From: JALHNF01 sp039809305
GTDB taxonomy: Bacteria > Patescibacteriota > Minisyncoccia > Phycocordibacterales > UBA5272
DNA: 7,680 bases
Assembly: GCA_039809305.1 (NCBI GenBank)
Contig: JBDHUT010000028.1
Span: 1 to 7,680 of the forward strand
Direction: 5' to 3'
Shown: positions 1-5,424 of the stretch, piece after piece
Layout: each line of letters starts with the position of its first letter
Position numbering within the stretch: position 1 is the first letter of the stretch
Made by a program: the position numbers and the translations under genes
The notes under the pieces: model-generated
Database searches by the model: none
Seen by the model: the letters and a program-made list of their open reading frames with translations, nothing else
Told to the model about the DNA's origin: nothing

Positions 1-453
1 AAAAAACGATTCCCTGAGATTGTTCAACAAGGTACTCCTTCAGCTCCGTACTATACAAACTCGACACATCTGCCTGTTGGATACACTCAAGATCCATTAG
101 AAGCACTTGATCATCAAGATCAACTTCAAACAAAGTATACTGGCGGCACAGTGCTACATCTTTTCCTTGGGGAGAAAGTGCGAGATTGGAAAACGTGTCG
201 TGATTTTGTAAAAAAAGTTGCGAGCAAGTATCATCTTCCTTATTTTACAATTACACCAACCTTTAGTGTGTGTCCTGTACATGGATATTTAGCGGGGGAA
301 CATCATCAGTGTTCCGTGTGTAATACGGATTGCGAAGTATGGTCGCGTATTGTGGGATATTTTAGACCAGTAAAAGAATGGAACAAGGGTAAGAAAAGTG
401 AATACGCTGAGCGTGTTGAATATATTGTCTCTGCGGAAGAAAAAGTATGTTAG
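1..453 (+). CDS. nrdD: Anaerobic (class III) ribonucleoside-triphosphate reductase, C-terminal 150 residues
   Basis: The reading frame is open from the first base and ends at TAG, so only the C-terminal 150 residues are present. NrdD reduces ribonucleoside triphosphates to deoxynucleotides without oxygen, using a glycyl radical. Visible family marks in order are YYTNSTHLPV (about residues 17-26), the TGGTVLHLFLGE strand (about 47-58), and a zinc site of CPVH (91-94) with CSVC (104-107). The C-terminal radical loop is SRIVGYFRPVKEWNKGK, with the glycyl-radical Gly at residue 119. This RPV-W-GK form is typical of many bacterial and archaeal class III enzymes rather than the E. coli type. The last 7 bases overlap the nrdG start, so the two are translationally coupled and act together. 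The gene looks intact up to the window edge. Confidence 0.95.
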   Translation, partial: KKRFPEIVQQGTPSAPYYTNSTHLPVGYTQDPLEALDHQDQLQTKYTGGTVLHLFLGEKVRDWKTCRDFVKKVASKYHLPYFTITPTFSVCPVHGYLAGEHHQCSVCNTDCEVWSRIVGYFRPVKEWNKGKKSEYAERVEYIVSAEEKVC

Positions 454-1142
454 TCGGCGGACTTCAAAAACTCACCCTTGTTGATTTTCCAGGAAAAGTG
501 GCTGCTATTATTTTTACAAAAGGGTGTTTGTTTAGGTGTCCATATTGCCATAATCCTGATCTAGTTCTTCCTGAAAGAGGAGTAGAACTACCTATAGCAG
601 AAGTAAAAGATTTTCTTGAGTCAAGAAAAGATTTTCTTGACGGTATTTGTGTCAGTGGTGGTGAACCAACGCTTCATAAAGATCTTCCGGAATTTATTAG
701 CTACATAAAAGAGCTTGGCTATGCGGTAAAACTTGATACAAATGGCGTTACCCCACAAATGGTACGTGAACTCATTGATAAAAAGCTAGTTGATTACTTT
801 GCTATGGATCTAAAAAGCACGTGGCAAAAGTACCAAACTATTGCAAACCTTGCTCCAGGTAAGGAACGATTTATAGAAAACTGCAAAGAGACATTTAAAA
901 TCATACAAGAATCTTCTGTGCCACATGAGTGGCGAACAACGGTTTTACCAGGCATACATCAAGAAGAAGATTTTATCGAAATGGCGTCATGGCTTATACC
1001 CGGAGAGCAATATTTTATTCAGGATATAAATTATGCAGTAACACTTGATCAAGGTCTTGATAAAACAAAACGTATAGATGTTACTCGATTAGTCATGGCG
1101 TTAAAAGAAAGGTACCCGTATTTACACATAGAGACACGGTAA
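447..1142 (+). CDS. nrdG: Anaerobic ribonucleotide reductase activating protein, radical SAM
   Basis: This 231-residue protein is the activase that places the glycyl radical on NrdD by reductive cleavage of S-adenosylmethionine. The radical-SAM cluster motif CLFRCPYC is at residues 27-34 (Cys27, Cys31, Cys34 bind the 4Fe-4S cluster). It is preceded by the typical start GLQKLTLVDFPGKVAAIIF. The GGEPT motif that contacts the SAM amino group is at about 71-75. Length and opening match the longer NrdG2-type activase, not the roughly 155-residue E. coli form. The ATG lies inside the end of nrdD, which argues for one mRNA and coupled translation; no separate promoter is needed. I see no sign of damage. 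Another glycyl-radical activase is possible from the fold alone, but the overlap with nrdD makes NrdG by far the likeliest. Confidence 0.94.
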   Translation: MLVGGLQKLTLVDFPGKVAAIIFTKGCLFRCPYCHNPDLVLPERGVELPIAEVKDFLESRKDFLDGICVSGGEPTLHKDLPEFISYIKELGYAVKLDTNGVTPQMVRELIDKKLVDYFAMDLKSTWQKYQTIANLAPGKERFIENCKETFKIIQESSVPHEWRTTVLPGIHQEEDFIEMASWLIPGEQYFIQDINYAVTLDQGLDKTKRIDVTRLVMALKERYPYLHIETR

Positions 1143-1150
1143 ATAGGTGA

Positions 1151-1165
1151 TATAATTGGTATACT
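1151..1165 (+). promoter_or_regulatory. Two overlapping -10-like boxes just before the membrane protein gene
   Basis: TATAAT is at 1151-1156 and TATACT at 1160-1165, the latter ending only 6 bases before the ATG at 1172. No Shine-Dalgarno sequence is seen. If used, either box would give a leaderless or almost leaderless mRNA. The -35 region would fall in the end of nrdG and has no clear TTGACA. This is a sequence reading only; the gene could also be cotranscribed with nrdDG. Confidence 0.4.
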
Positions 1166-1171
1166 TTCGGA

Positions 1172-1825
1172 ATGAGATTCTCAGTTAAGGGCAACGCTGG
1201 TGAAAGTGCTATTATTCAAGGACTTTTATGGTTGTTGCGGTTTGTTATTATTGGTAGTGCTCTTTGGTTACTTATTAGTTTTGACTGGCAATCTTTTTTT
1301 CTAGCATTACTTGCATACGTACTTTCTTTTATTCCAGAATTTATTGAGTATAGGTTTCGGGCGGTTTTACCCGTTGAGTTTGACTTTGCCATAGCGCTTT
1401 TTATTTTTCTTTCAGTCTTTTTGGGGGAAGTAGGTGATGTGTACGAGCGATTTTTTTGGTGGGATGCGATTCTTCATCTTTCGTCTAGTTTTATGCTTGG
1501 GTATATTGCATTTTTGTGGCTATATATAAAATTACAACAAGAAAAAATTGAATCTTCTCCGAAAATACAAGGTCTCATTATTTTTTGTGTTGCTGTTGCA
1601 CTTGGTGCAATATGGGAAATTTTTGAATTTATGATGGATCAACTTTTTGGATTCAATATGCAAAAAAGTGGTCTTGTAGATACGATGTGGGATTTAATTG
1701 TAAACGCCATCGGCGCTTTAGCTATTGCAAGTATTGGTGTGTTGTATATCAAAAATGGTGGGGTGGGGCCAATCAGAAATCTAACCCATGCATTTATGAG
1801 TCAAAACAAGTTGTGGAAATTATAG
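1172..1825 (+). CDS. Multi-pass membrane protein, YjdF/DUF2238-like
   Basis: The 217-residue product is strongly hydrophobic, with about six predicted membrane segments near residues 15-37, 40-56, 70-86, 98-120, 134-150 and 172-194. Between them lie conserved-looking polar motifs inside or next to the membrane: IPEFIEYRF (about 53-61), WDAILHLSSSFMLGY (about 97-111), WEIFEFMMDQLFG and DTMWDLIVNAIGA. The WDxxLH and DTMWDL motifs with the E-x2-E pair are what I associate with the DUF2238/YjdF family of integral membrane proteins, whose function is unknown. The acidic and histidine residues could form a polar or metal site, but that is a guess. It starts 30 bases after nrdG with no Shine-Dalgarno site. 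AT content is like its neighbours, so it appears native. Confidence 0.75.
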   Translation: MRFSVKGNAGESAIIQGLLWLLRFVIIGSALWLLISFDWQSFFLALLAYVLSFIPEFIEYRFRAVLPVEFDFAIALFIFLSVFLGEVGDVYERFFWWDAILHLSSSFMLGYIAFLWLYIKLQQEKIESSPKIQGLIIFCVAVALGAIWEIFEFMMDQLFGFNMQKSGLVDTMWDLIVNAIGALAIASIGVLYIKNGGVGPIRNLTHAFMSQNKLWKL

Positions 1826-1835
1826 TGAATTAATA

Positions 1836-1864
1836 TTGACTATACATGTGATTTTGGCTATTAA
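1836..1864 (+). promoter_or_regulatory. Sigma-70-type promoter for the 155-residue protein gene
   Basis: TTGACT (1836-1841) is followed after 17 bases by TATTAA (1859-1864). The predicted start is near 1871, giving a leader of about 27 bases that contains the GGAG at 1887-1890, 7 bases before the ATG at 1898. Spacing is ideal and both boxes are near consensus. Confidence 0.6.
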
Positions 1865-1897
1865 TGAAAGTACCCTTGTGCTCTTTGGAGAAAAGTA

Positions 1898-2365
1898 ATG
1901 CCAATATTGGCGTTGTGCACAGTTGATCGAGATGAAAAGATCGGTGCAATCCAAGCCGCTCGGATTGCTCGATTTTTACGACTCGAAGCTGGGTTGCCGA
2001 AACTCTGTATTTCGGTGATATCCGACGGAAAGTCTCCTATCGGTCGAGAAGTTGGAGTTCAAACTCCTCGACTGTATGAACGAAGCATCGATCCTGAACT
2101 TGCACTCGGAATGAAGGAAGATGATTTTCAATATGTTCAAGCCATCCTCCCAGAGCTTTTGACAAAAAATGTGCAAGTTTTGATACTTGGAGTGTCGGTC
2201 TACTTTGTGTGTTGCGCCCGAATTGTACTTGAAGGTGGAGCACATTGGGTAGAGAGCGAACCTCTGCTTCCCGGAACGGTGACGATGTACGACTCATTTT
2301 CCCGACGAGTTCGCTATGTCGACTTTCTTAGGAATCCTGACCATGCCCCTTGGCGGAAATACTAA
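1898..2365 (+). CDS. Hypothetical protein, 155 residues, function not recognised
   Basis: I do not recognise this protein. It is soluble by appearance, with no signal peptide or clear membrane span; the most hydrophobic stretch, VQVLILGVSVYFVCCARIVL (about 92-111), could be a buried beta-alpha unit. It has a balanced mixed alpha/beta composition, a run of conserved-looking residues around GREVGVQTPRLYERSIDPE, and ends in an aromatic-basic tail (APWRKY). The start is set by GGAG 7 bases upstream. It is a single-gene unit: its own promoter lies before it and a strong hairpin terminator begins directly after the TAA. Codon use is a little more GC-rich than the membrane protein before it. A DNA- or RNA-modifying role cannot be argued from the sequence. 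Confidence 0.75.
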   Translation: MPILALCTVDRDEKIGAIQAARIARFLRLEAGLPKLCISVISDGKSPIGREVGVQTPRLYERSIDPELALGMKEDDFQYVQAILPELLTKNVQVLILGVSVYFVCCARIVLEGGAHWVESEPLLPGTVTMYDSFSRRVRYVDFLRNPDHAPWRKY

Positions 2366-2398
2366 ACCCGCAAGCGATGTTGCTTGCGGGTGTTTTTT
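2366..2398 (+). terminator. Intrinsic terminator between convergent genes
   Basis: A perfect 10 bp stem (ACCCGCAAGC at 2366-2375 with GCTTGCGGGT at 2382-2391, 6-base loop) is followed by six T at 2393-2398. It starts immediately after the TAA of the 155-residue protein gene. The dprA stop codon on the other strand lies in the T run, and the hairpin may also slow transcription from that side, though the - strand has only a short T tract after it. Confidence 0.9.
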
Positions 2399-3278
2399 AT
2401 AACAACCTTTTGTAGACACTCATTTCTTCTTTTATATAATCTTTGAGTTCAAGTGAGGTAAGAGTGATGAGTGCTCGACTGGCTTCGAGTCCACTTTCTT
2501 GAATAACGGTGTTTTTTGATTTTGGTTCGCGAAGAAGTTCTAAAATAGTTTTTTCGTCATTGGAGAGGTCTTCTAAGTCGAGCGTTTGTTGTTCGGATGT
2601 ATCTCTTTGTGGAATGTTGAGTGCATCAAGAATGTCATCACTCCTTGTGATAGGTGTTGCGCCTTGGCGAATGAGCCAATTGGTACCCTTGGATGGGCCT
2701 GAGTCTATATTTCCCGGTACGGCGAGTACGGTTCTATTAAAATCAAGCGCAAGACGTGCGGTAATGAGTGTGCCAGATTTTTCTTCTGCTTCTACCACAA
2801 GTACTGCATCACAGAGTCCAGCCATGATTCTGTTTCGTTTTGGAAACGTCCATGGTGCTGCTTTGAGGTCTGGTTCAAATTCGGATACAAGCGCGCCTCC
2901 ACTCTCAATAATTTTCTTTGCTAAATTTTTATGGAGTGCAGGATAGAGATTTTTGTAGGCAATGCCAGAGCCGGGAACAGAGATAGTAGTGAGTCCTATC
3001 TCGAGTGCTTTTTCGTGGGCGATGCCGTCTATACCAAGTGCAAGGCCGGAGACAATAACAATGGGGTAGCCACGCAAGCCGTCAATAAGTTTTTGTGTCA
3101 TGTCTTTGCCGTAGCGGGTATGTTTGCGTGAGCCGACGACTGCGAGCACTTTCATACCATTTTCTTTGTTTGGAAGTACTCCTTCATAGTAGATATTCTT
3201 TGGCGGTTCAGGAATTTCAAGTAAGGGAAGCAAAAAGTCAGGGAAATGTGAGCTTGAAATACTATGAATTTCTTGCAT
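2397..3278 (-). CDS. dprA: DNA processing protein DprA (single-stranded DNA uptake and RecA loading)
   Basis: DprA binds incoming single-stranded DNA during natural transformation, protects it and loads RecA. The 293-residue protein holds the Rossmann-like core: VVGSRKHTRYG (47-57), SGLALGIDGIAH (77-88), VPGSG (101-105), SEFEP (132-136), FPKRNRIMAGL (145-155), EKSGTLITA (166-174) and the PGNI loop (188-191). The C-terminal part (about 235-293) resembles the winged helix found in many DprA proteins. It is shorter than the usual 360 or so residues because the N-terminal SAM/HhH domain is essentially missing, as in many reduced genomes. The gene stands alone and converges on the 155-residue gene. 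A -10 box only 8 bases before the ATG and the absence of a Shine-Dalgarno site suggest a leaderless mRNA. Confidence 0.93.
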   Translation of the reverse strand: MQEIHSISSSHFPDFLLPLLEIPEPPKNIYYEGVLPNKENGMKVLAVVGSRKHTRYGKDMTQKLIDGLRGYPIVIVSGLALGIDGIAHEKALEIGLTTISVPGSGIAYKNLYPALHKNLAKKIIESGGALVSEFEPDLKAAPWTFPKRNRIMAGLCDAVLVVEAEEKSGTLITARLALDFNRTVLAVPGNIDSGPSKGTNWLIRQGATPITRSDDILDALNIPQRDTSEQQTLDLEDLSNDEKTILELLREPKSKNTVIQESGLEASRALITLTSLELKDYIKEEMSVYKRLL

Positions 3279-3286
3279 TAAAAATA

Positions 3287-3292
3287 ATTATA
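3287..3292 (-). promoter_or_regulatory. dprA: -10 box of dprA, probably leaderless start
   Basis: On the - strand a perfect TATAAT (3292-3287) lies 8 bases before the dprA ATG (3278-3276). With a normal start distance, transcription would begin at or just before the A of the ATG. No Shine-Dalgarno sequence exists between them. The -35 position falls in the T run of the upstream terminator and is not a good match. Confidence 0.55.
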
Positions 3293-3300
3293 TCATTTTG

Positions 3301-3343
3301 AAAAAGAAAAAAGCCGCGCTCGTCCTTGCGGACTCGCGCGGCT
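3301..3343 (-). terminator. Intrinsic terminator closing the array/effector transcript
   Basis: A hairpin at 3312-3343 has an 8 bp GC-rich stem (AGCCGCGC with GCGCGGCT), a 2x2 internal mismatch, a GTCC/GGAC inner stem and a TTGC loop. Read on the - strand it is followed by TTTTTCTTTTT (3311-3301); on the + strand no T run follows. It therefore stops transcription coming from the guide array and effector gene before dprA. This is strong evidence that the whole 3343-5500 block is one - strand unit. Confidence 0.88.
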
Positions 3344-3367
3344 ATTCTCAGTGTAGTGATCGTTAAC

Positions 3368-3407
3368 CCCTTAAGGGCTACGGTATTCCAAACACCAAGA
3401 ATAAGGG
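3368..3407 (-). repeat. Degenerate last array element (R11)
   Basis: Between the last regular module and the terminator, CCCT (3368-3371) can pair with AGGG (3404-3407) and TATTC (3384-3388) with GAATA (3399-3403). A 12-base insert on one side breaks the pattern, and the small palindrome CCCTTAAGGG (3368-3377) competes. It does not fit the dual-guide plan and may be a decayed module or plain spacer. Confidence 0.3.
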
Positions 3408-3408
3408 T

Positions 3409-3469
3409 GGTGGAGGGTTATTTCAGGCTAAATCTCTGAAGAGATAGCTATCTGATAAACCTCTCCACC
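3409..3469 (-). ncRNA. Dual-guide hairpin module R10
   Basis: Read 5' to 3' on the - strand: outer stem GGTGGAG/CTCCACC plus GGTT/AACC with one bulged A; first variable strand TATCAGATAGCT; small hairpin ATCTC-TTCA-GAGAT (3445-3432); second variable strand TTAGCCTGAAAT; stem. The inner hairpin sequence differs completely from the GGTT/AACC form of other modules but keeps its pairing. The edges and the following linker match module R2. Confidence 0.75.
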
Positions 3470-3479
3470 ATAGAAAGGG

Positions 3480-3542
3480 TCGGGTGGGTGTTACGACAAT
3501 TCAAAACCAAAAAGATTAATCTGGCAAAAAACACCCACCCGA
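3480..3542 (-). ncRNA. Dual-guide hairpin module R9
   Basis: The outer stem is a perfect 13 bp (TCGGGTGGGTGTT with AACACCCACCCGA). First variable strand TTTTGCCAGATT; small hairpin AATC-TTTTT-GGTT with one G.U pair on the - strand (positions 3515/3507), which would be A.C on the + strand; second variable strand TTGAATTGTCGT. The outer stem is identical to that of R5, while the inner strands differ. Confidence 0.8.
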
Positions 3543-3558
3543 TTGAAAGAACGAAAAG

Positions 3559-3621
3559 GGAGGAGGAGGTGTGCGTCACGTCAAAGCCATGAAGACTAAA
3601 CAACCAGAAACACCCTCCTCC
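3559..3621 (-). ncRNA. Dual-guide hairpin module R8
   Basis: On the - strand the outer stem is GGAGGAG/CTCCTCC, a two-base bulge on the 3' side, then GGTGT/ACACC. First variable strand TTCTGGTTGTTT; small hairpin AGTC-TTCAT-GGCT, which needs a G.U pair (3595/3587) available only on the - strand; second variable strand TTGACGTGACGC. Strand lengths are again 12 and 12. Confidence 0.72.
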
Positions 3622-3646
3622 GTAGAAAACAAAGATAAAAATAGTT

Positions 3647-3704
3647 GGGGTTGGGTTAACCAGTCGAAAAGGTTGGGGCTAGCGCCGTTTAAAACCACAA
3701 CCCC
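3647..3704 (-). ncRNA. Irregular guide module R7
   Basis: The outer stem is regular on the - strand: GGGGTTG/CAACCCC, one bulged T, GGTT/AACC, the same bulge position as R2 and R10. The interior is the right length, with candidate strands TTAAACGGCGCT and TTTCGACTGGTT. The expected central hairpin (3680-3670) does not pair; a shifted GGC-GCTA-GCC hairpin is possible. It may be a decayed or alternative module. Its 3701-3704 bases are shared with the next hairpin, R6. Confidence 0.5.
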
Positions 3705-3741
3705 TTTTGAATACTCAAATGCTCTAAGTACTCAAAAGGGG
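3701..3741 (-). repeat. Simple inverted repeat R6 within the array
   Basis: CCCCTTTTGA (3701-3710) pairs perfectly with TCAAAAGGGG (3732-3741). After one mismatch, TAC/GTA adds three more pairs around a 13-base loop. It has no internal guide-like strands and no small hairpin, so it is not a regular module. It overlaps the CCCC of R7, so the two stems exclude each other. There is no T run, so it is not a terminator. Confidence 0.55.
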
Positions 3742-3804
3742 TCGGGTGGGTGTTAACCGGTCTGAAAACCATGGAGGTTGACGCAGTCCAAAACACCCAC
3801 CCGA
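3742..3804 (-). ncRNA. Dual-guide hairpin module R5
   Basis: The perfect 13 bp outer stem is identical to R9. On the - strand: first variable strand TTGGACTGCGTC, small hairpin AACC-TCCAT-GGTT, second variable strand TTCAGACCGGTT. This is the clearest example of the module plan: stem, 12-nt strand, 4 bp hairpin, 12-nt strand, stem. Confidence 0.82.
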
Positions 3805-3812
3805 AAAAAGTT

Positions 3813-3868
3813 GAGGGGTTAATCACGGTCAAACGACACTGTGTCGTTAACTTAGTTAAAAACCCCTC
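3813..3868 (-). ncRNA. Dual-guide hairpin module R4, first after the effector gene
   Basis: The outer stem is GAGGGGTT/AACCCCTC (8 bp). On the - strand: first variable strand TTTAACTAAGTT, a longer inner hairpin AACGACA-CAG-TGTCGTT (7 bp, 3848-3832), second variable strand about TTGACCGTGATT (its first base can instead pair in the hairpin). It begins 15 bases after the effector stop codon, so the array continues on the same transcript. Confidence 0.75.
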
Positions 3869-3883
3869 GGTGAAAAGAACTTG

Positions 3884-5164
3884 TTACGCCGCGTTCGCGA
3901 GGTCGGACACTGTGTCCTCCTTCCGCTTCGGTTGCGTCACCGGCTTGCCGTTTTCCAGGTTCATCCACGCACGCCAGAGCCAACGCACGAACTGCCGAAG
4001 CGTCTTCCAGATGGCCATCTTGTGGATGTGGCCATCAGTGTACCGCTTCTTGCCGTCTTCGACGATAACTTCCGGATGGGCGATGCGAAGGCTCACCTTG
4101 TTCTCCTTCAGCTTCGCACCCCAGTAGCTACCCGGACGACGGTTGAACTGGTCACCAAGCAAGTAGAGCGCCTGCTTGGCCGGCTGGTTCCAGTTGGAAA
4201 GCTGGTTGCGCCGCCGCCGCGGGAAGATGCTGTCGCCAGCACCACGCACTTCACCCTTGCCAAACTTCTTACCGTCTCGAGTGAGCGGGTGGAGCCCAGA
4301 AAAAGCCATGAGCTTCTGGTACGTGGCGAAGCGCTTCACGTCTCCGATGGAAGCGATGAGTGCACCGGCGATTGCTGGGCCCACACCTTCGATCGGCTCG
4401 AAAAGCATCCACGGACGACTGGCTTTGACTGCACGCTCGAGCAGCTTGGTTGCTTCGTCTTCCTCCTTCTTGAGCGCGTCGAGAATCGGGCTATTCGCCC
4501 GCAAGCTCTCGAAAGAGTCTTCGAGGGCGATCTCGCGCTTCAAGACTCCGCCGATGAAGATCTTGCCGATCTCGCGCTGGAGGAGCCGTTGCTGGCAACC
4601 CATGCGCGCAAGCTGAGCTTCACGTCGATTCTCGAACGCTTCCCGCACCGCGATGCGCCGGATTTCCGGCTCATCGATGATGTAGAAAGAATCCGAGTCT
4701 TGCTCCCAGAGTTCCAAAAGGACGTCGTTGTCGCTCATGTCACGTTCGCCTTTGCGGGCTTTGGTGACATGTGGCGGTACACGGCACACCATGCCGGTCG
4801 GCATCAGGGTGCGCGCCATGGCAGATGCCAGGCGATCACCAGAGCCGCCGAGCTGCATGAGGACAGTGTCGTCCTTACGCAAGCCTTCGTACGTCGCCGG
4901 CACCTGGTGAATGATGCGGTCTTCACCCTTACCTTTCCACTTGATGTGCCAGGGCTTGAAGTCCTGGAGTTTGTCCTGCAGAACCACCCACGCCCGATAG
5001 GATGTGGGGTATTCGCCGTTGACGAAGTCGAGCTCGTCCTGTTCGGTCGCAAGCTCGAGATGCTTCACTTCGCTACCTGTCACGATGGTGACGAGTGTCG
5101 GGTGAGCCTCTCTGTTTGCAGTCTGCTTCACGCGATGCTTGACCGTGATGATACGCGAAGACAT
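3884..5164 (-). CDS. IS110-like RNA-guided effector, recombinase centres apparently lost
   Basis: The 426-residue protein resembles IS110-family (DEDD) transposases, which use a bridge RNA. C-terminally, EPIEGVGPAIAGALIASIGDVKRF (256-279) and YQKLMAFSGLHPL (282-294) match the HhH start of the Tnp_20 domain, the fold also likened to Nop-domain proteins. A helical, charged linker spans about 165-250. The N-terminal part keeps a RuvC-like trace: QLGGSGDRLA (104-113), VCRVPP (126-131), DMSDND (142-147). Key sites look changed: no first Asp in the early strand (24-40), Gln104 where the conserved Glu is expected, and Asp297 in TRDGKK where IS110 has its catalytic Ser. The Lys/Arg-rich stretch 316-319 may bind RNA. 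The start at 5164 is chosen because AGGAG lies 7 bases before it; 5209 and 5197 are alternatives without such a site. The gene is far more GC-rich than its neighbours (42 of 60 at 4201-4260 versus 25 of 60 at 5641-5700), suggesting transfer. Guide-like hairpin arrays flank it on the same strand. Confidence 0.75.
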   Translation of the reverse strand: MSSRIITVKHRVKQTANREAHPTLVTIVTGSEVKHLELATEQDELDFVNGEYPTSYRAWVVLQDKLQDFKPWHIKWKGKGEDRIIHQVPATYEGLRKDDTVLMQLGGSGDRLASAMARTLMPTGMVCRVPPHVTKARKGERDMSDNDVLLELWEQDSDSFYIIDEPEIRRIAVREAFENRREAQLARMGCQQRLLQREIGKIFIGGVLKREIALEDSFESLRANSPILDALKKEEDEATKLLERAVKASRPWMLFEPIEGVGPAIAGALIASIGDVKRFATYQKLMAFSGLHPLTRDGKKFGKGEVRGAGDSIFPRRRRNQLSNWNQPAKQALYLLGDQFNRRPGSYWGAKLKENKVSLRIAHPEVIVEDGKKRYTDGHIHKMAIWKTLRQFVRWLWRAWMNLENGKPVTQPKRKEDTVSDLANAA

Positions 5165-5171
5165 GGTAGTA

Positions 5172-5176
5172 CTCCT
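5172..5176 (-). promoter_or_regulatory. Shine-Dalgarno site fixing the effector start
   Basis: AGGAG on the - strand (5176-5172) is 7 bases from the ATG at 5164-5162. The two upstream in-frame ATG codons (5209, 5197) have no such site, so the 426-residue form is preferred over 441. Confidence 0.75.
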
Positions 5177-5231
5177 ATTGCAACGAGCAACGTGCATGTA
5201 CTTACACACACGAGAGAGTATCCGAAGCCAT

Positions 5232-5293
5232 AGAGGCTAAAGATGGACAACCTCTAAAGAAAGCCCGAAGAGAGTCGGGCACTCAAAGAGGTT
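5232..5293 (-). promoter_or_regulatory. Leader with terminator-like hairpin and alternative pairings before the effector gene
   Basis: On the - strand, GCCCGA-CTCTCT-TCGGGC (5280-5263) is followed by TTTCTTT (5262-5256), a plausible weak intrinsic terminator between guide module R3 and the effector gene. It sits inside an outer stem AACCTCT/AGAGGTT (5293-5287 with 5255-5249). The AGAGG of that stem can instead pair with a second CCTCT at 5236-5232. Two exclusive folds are therefore possible, as in attenuators. Short RNAs carrying R1-R3 could end here while read-through gives the effector and the downstream modules. The stem, loop and hairpin shape also mimics a shortened guide module. Confidence 0.5.
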
Positions 5294-5349
5294 GCGTGGT
5301 TTAGGTCAACCAGAAACCATGAGGTTACCAGTCGTAGAAAACCACGCAA
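5292..5349 (-). ncRNA. Dual-guide hairpin module R3
   Basis: The outer stem is TTGCGTGGTTT/AAACCACGCAA (11 bp, perfect), different in sequence from all other stems. On the - strand: first variable strand TCTACGACTGGT, small hairpin AACC-TCAT-GGTT, second variable strand TCTGGTTGACCT. It is the last module before the effector leader, and its outer edge touches the leader stem at 5292-5293. Confidence 0.8.
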
Positions 5350-5355
5350 AAGGGC

Positions 5356-5414
5356 GGTGGAGGGTTAATTATTGTGTAATCCAAAAGGATTTGTCACAAG
5401 AAAACCTCTCCACC
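5356..5414 (-). ncRNA. Dual-guide hairpin module R2
   Basis: The outer stem (GGTGGAG/CTCCACC, bulged A, GGTT/AACC) is the same as in R10. On the - strand: first variable strand TTCTTGTGACAA, small hairpin ATCC-TTTT-GGAT, extendable to 5 bp with A/T, second variable strand TACACAATAATT. The inner hairpin differs from the AACC/GGTT form by compensating changes. Confidence 0.78.
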
Positions 5415-5424
5415 ATAGAAAGGG

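Noticed and set aside
2037..2297. - strand open frames opposite the 155-residue gene
   Set aside because: They are shadows of a gene that has its own promoter, ribosome site and terminator; no start signals are seen on the other strand.
3701..3741. Terminator inside the array
   Set aside because: The 10 bp stem is not GC-rich enough and no T run follows on either strand.
3571..3756. Short open frames within the hairpin array
   Set aside because: They cross several structured modules, encode no recognisable sequence and would be broken by the variable inner strands.
3409..3868. CRISPR array
   Set aside because: There is no constant direct repeat with spacers of even length; each unit is a separate hairpin whose stems vary in sequence, and no cas genes are present.
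4415..4422. Eight-base match of the R3 first strand (ACGACTGG) inside the effector gene
   Set aside because: One 8-base match in 7.7 kb for about eighteen strands is expected by chance, and the partner strand does not match next to it.
3881..5233. Long + strand open frame opposite the effector gene (450 codons)
   Set aside because: It is a mirror of the GC-rich gene on the - strand. It has no recognisable domain and a low-complexity, Arg/Val/Leu-rich composition, and it runs through the effector's leader. The - strand frame has IS110-type motifs and a Shine-Dalgarno site.
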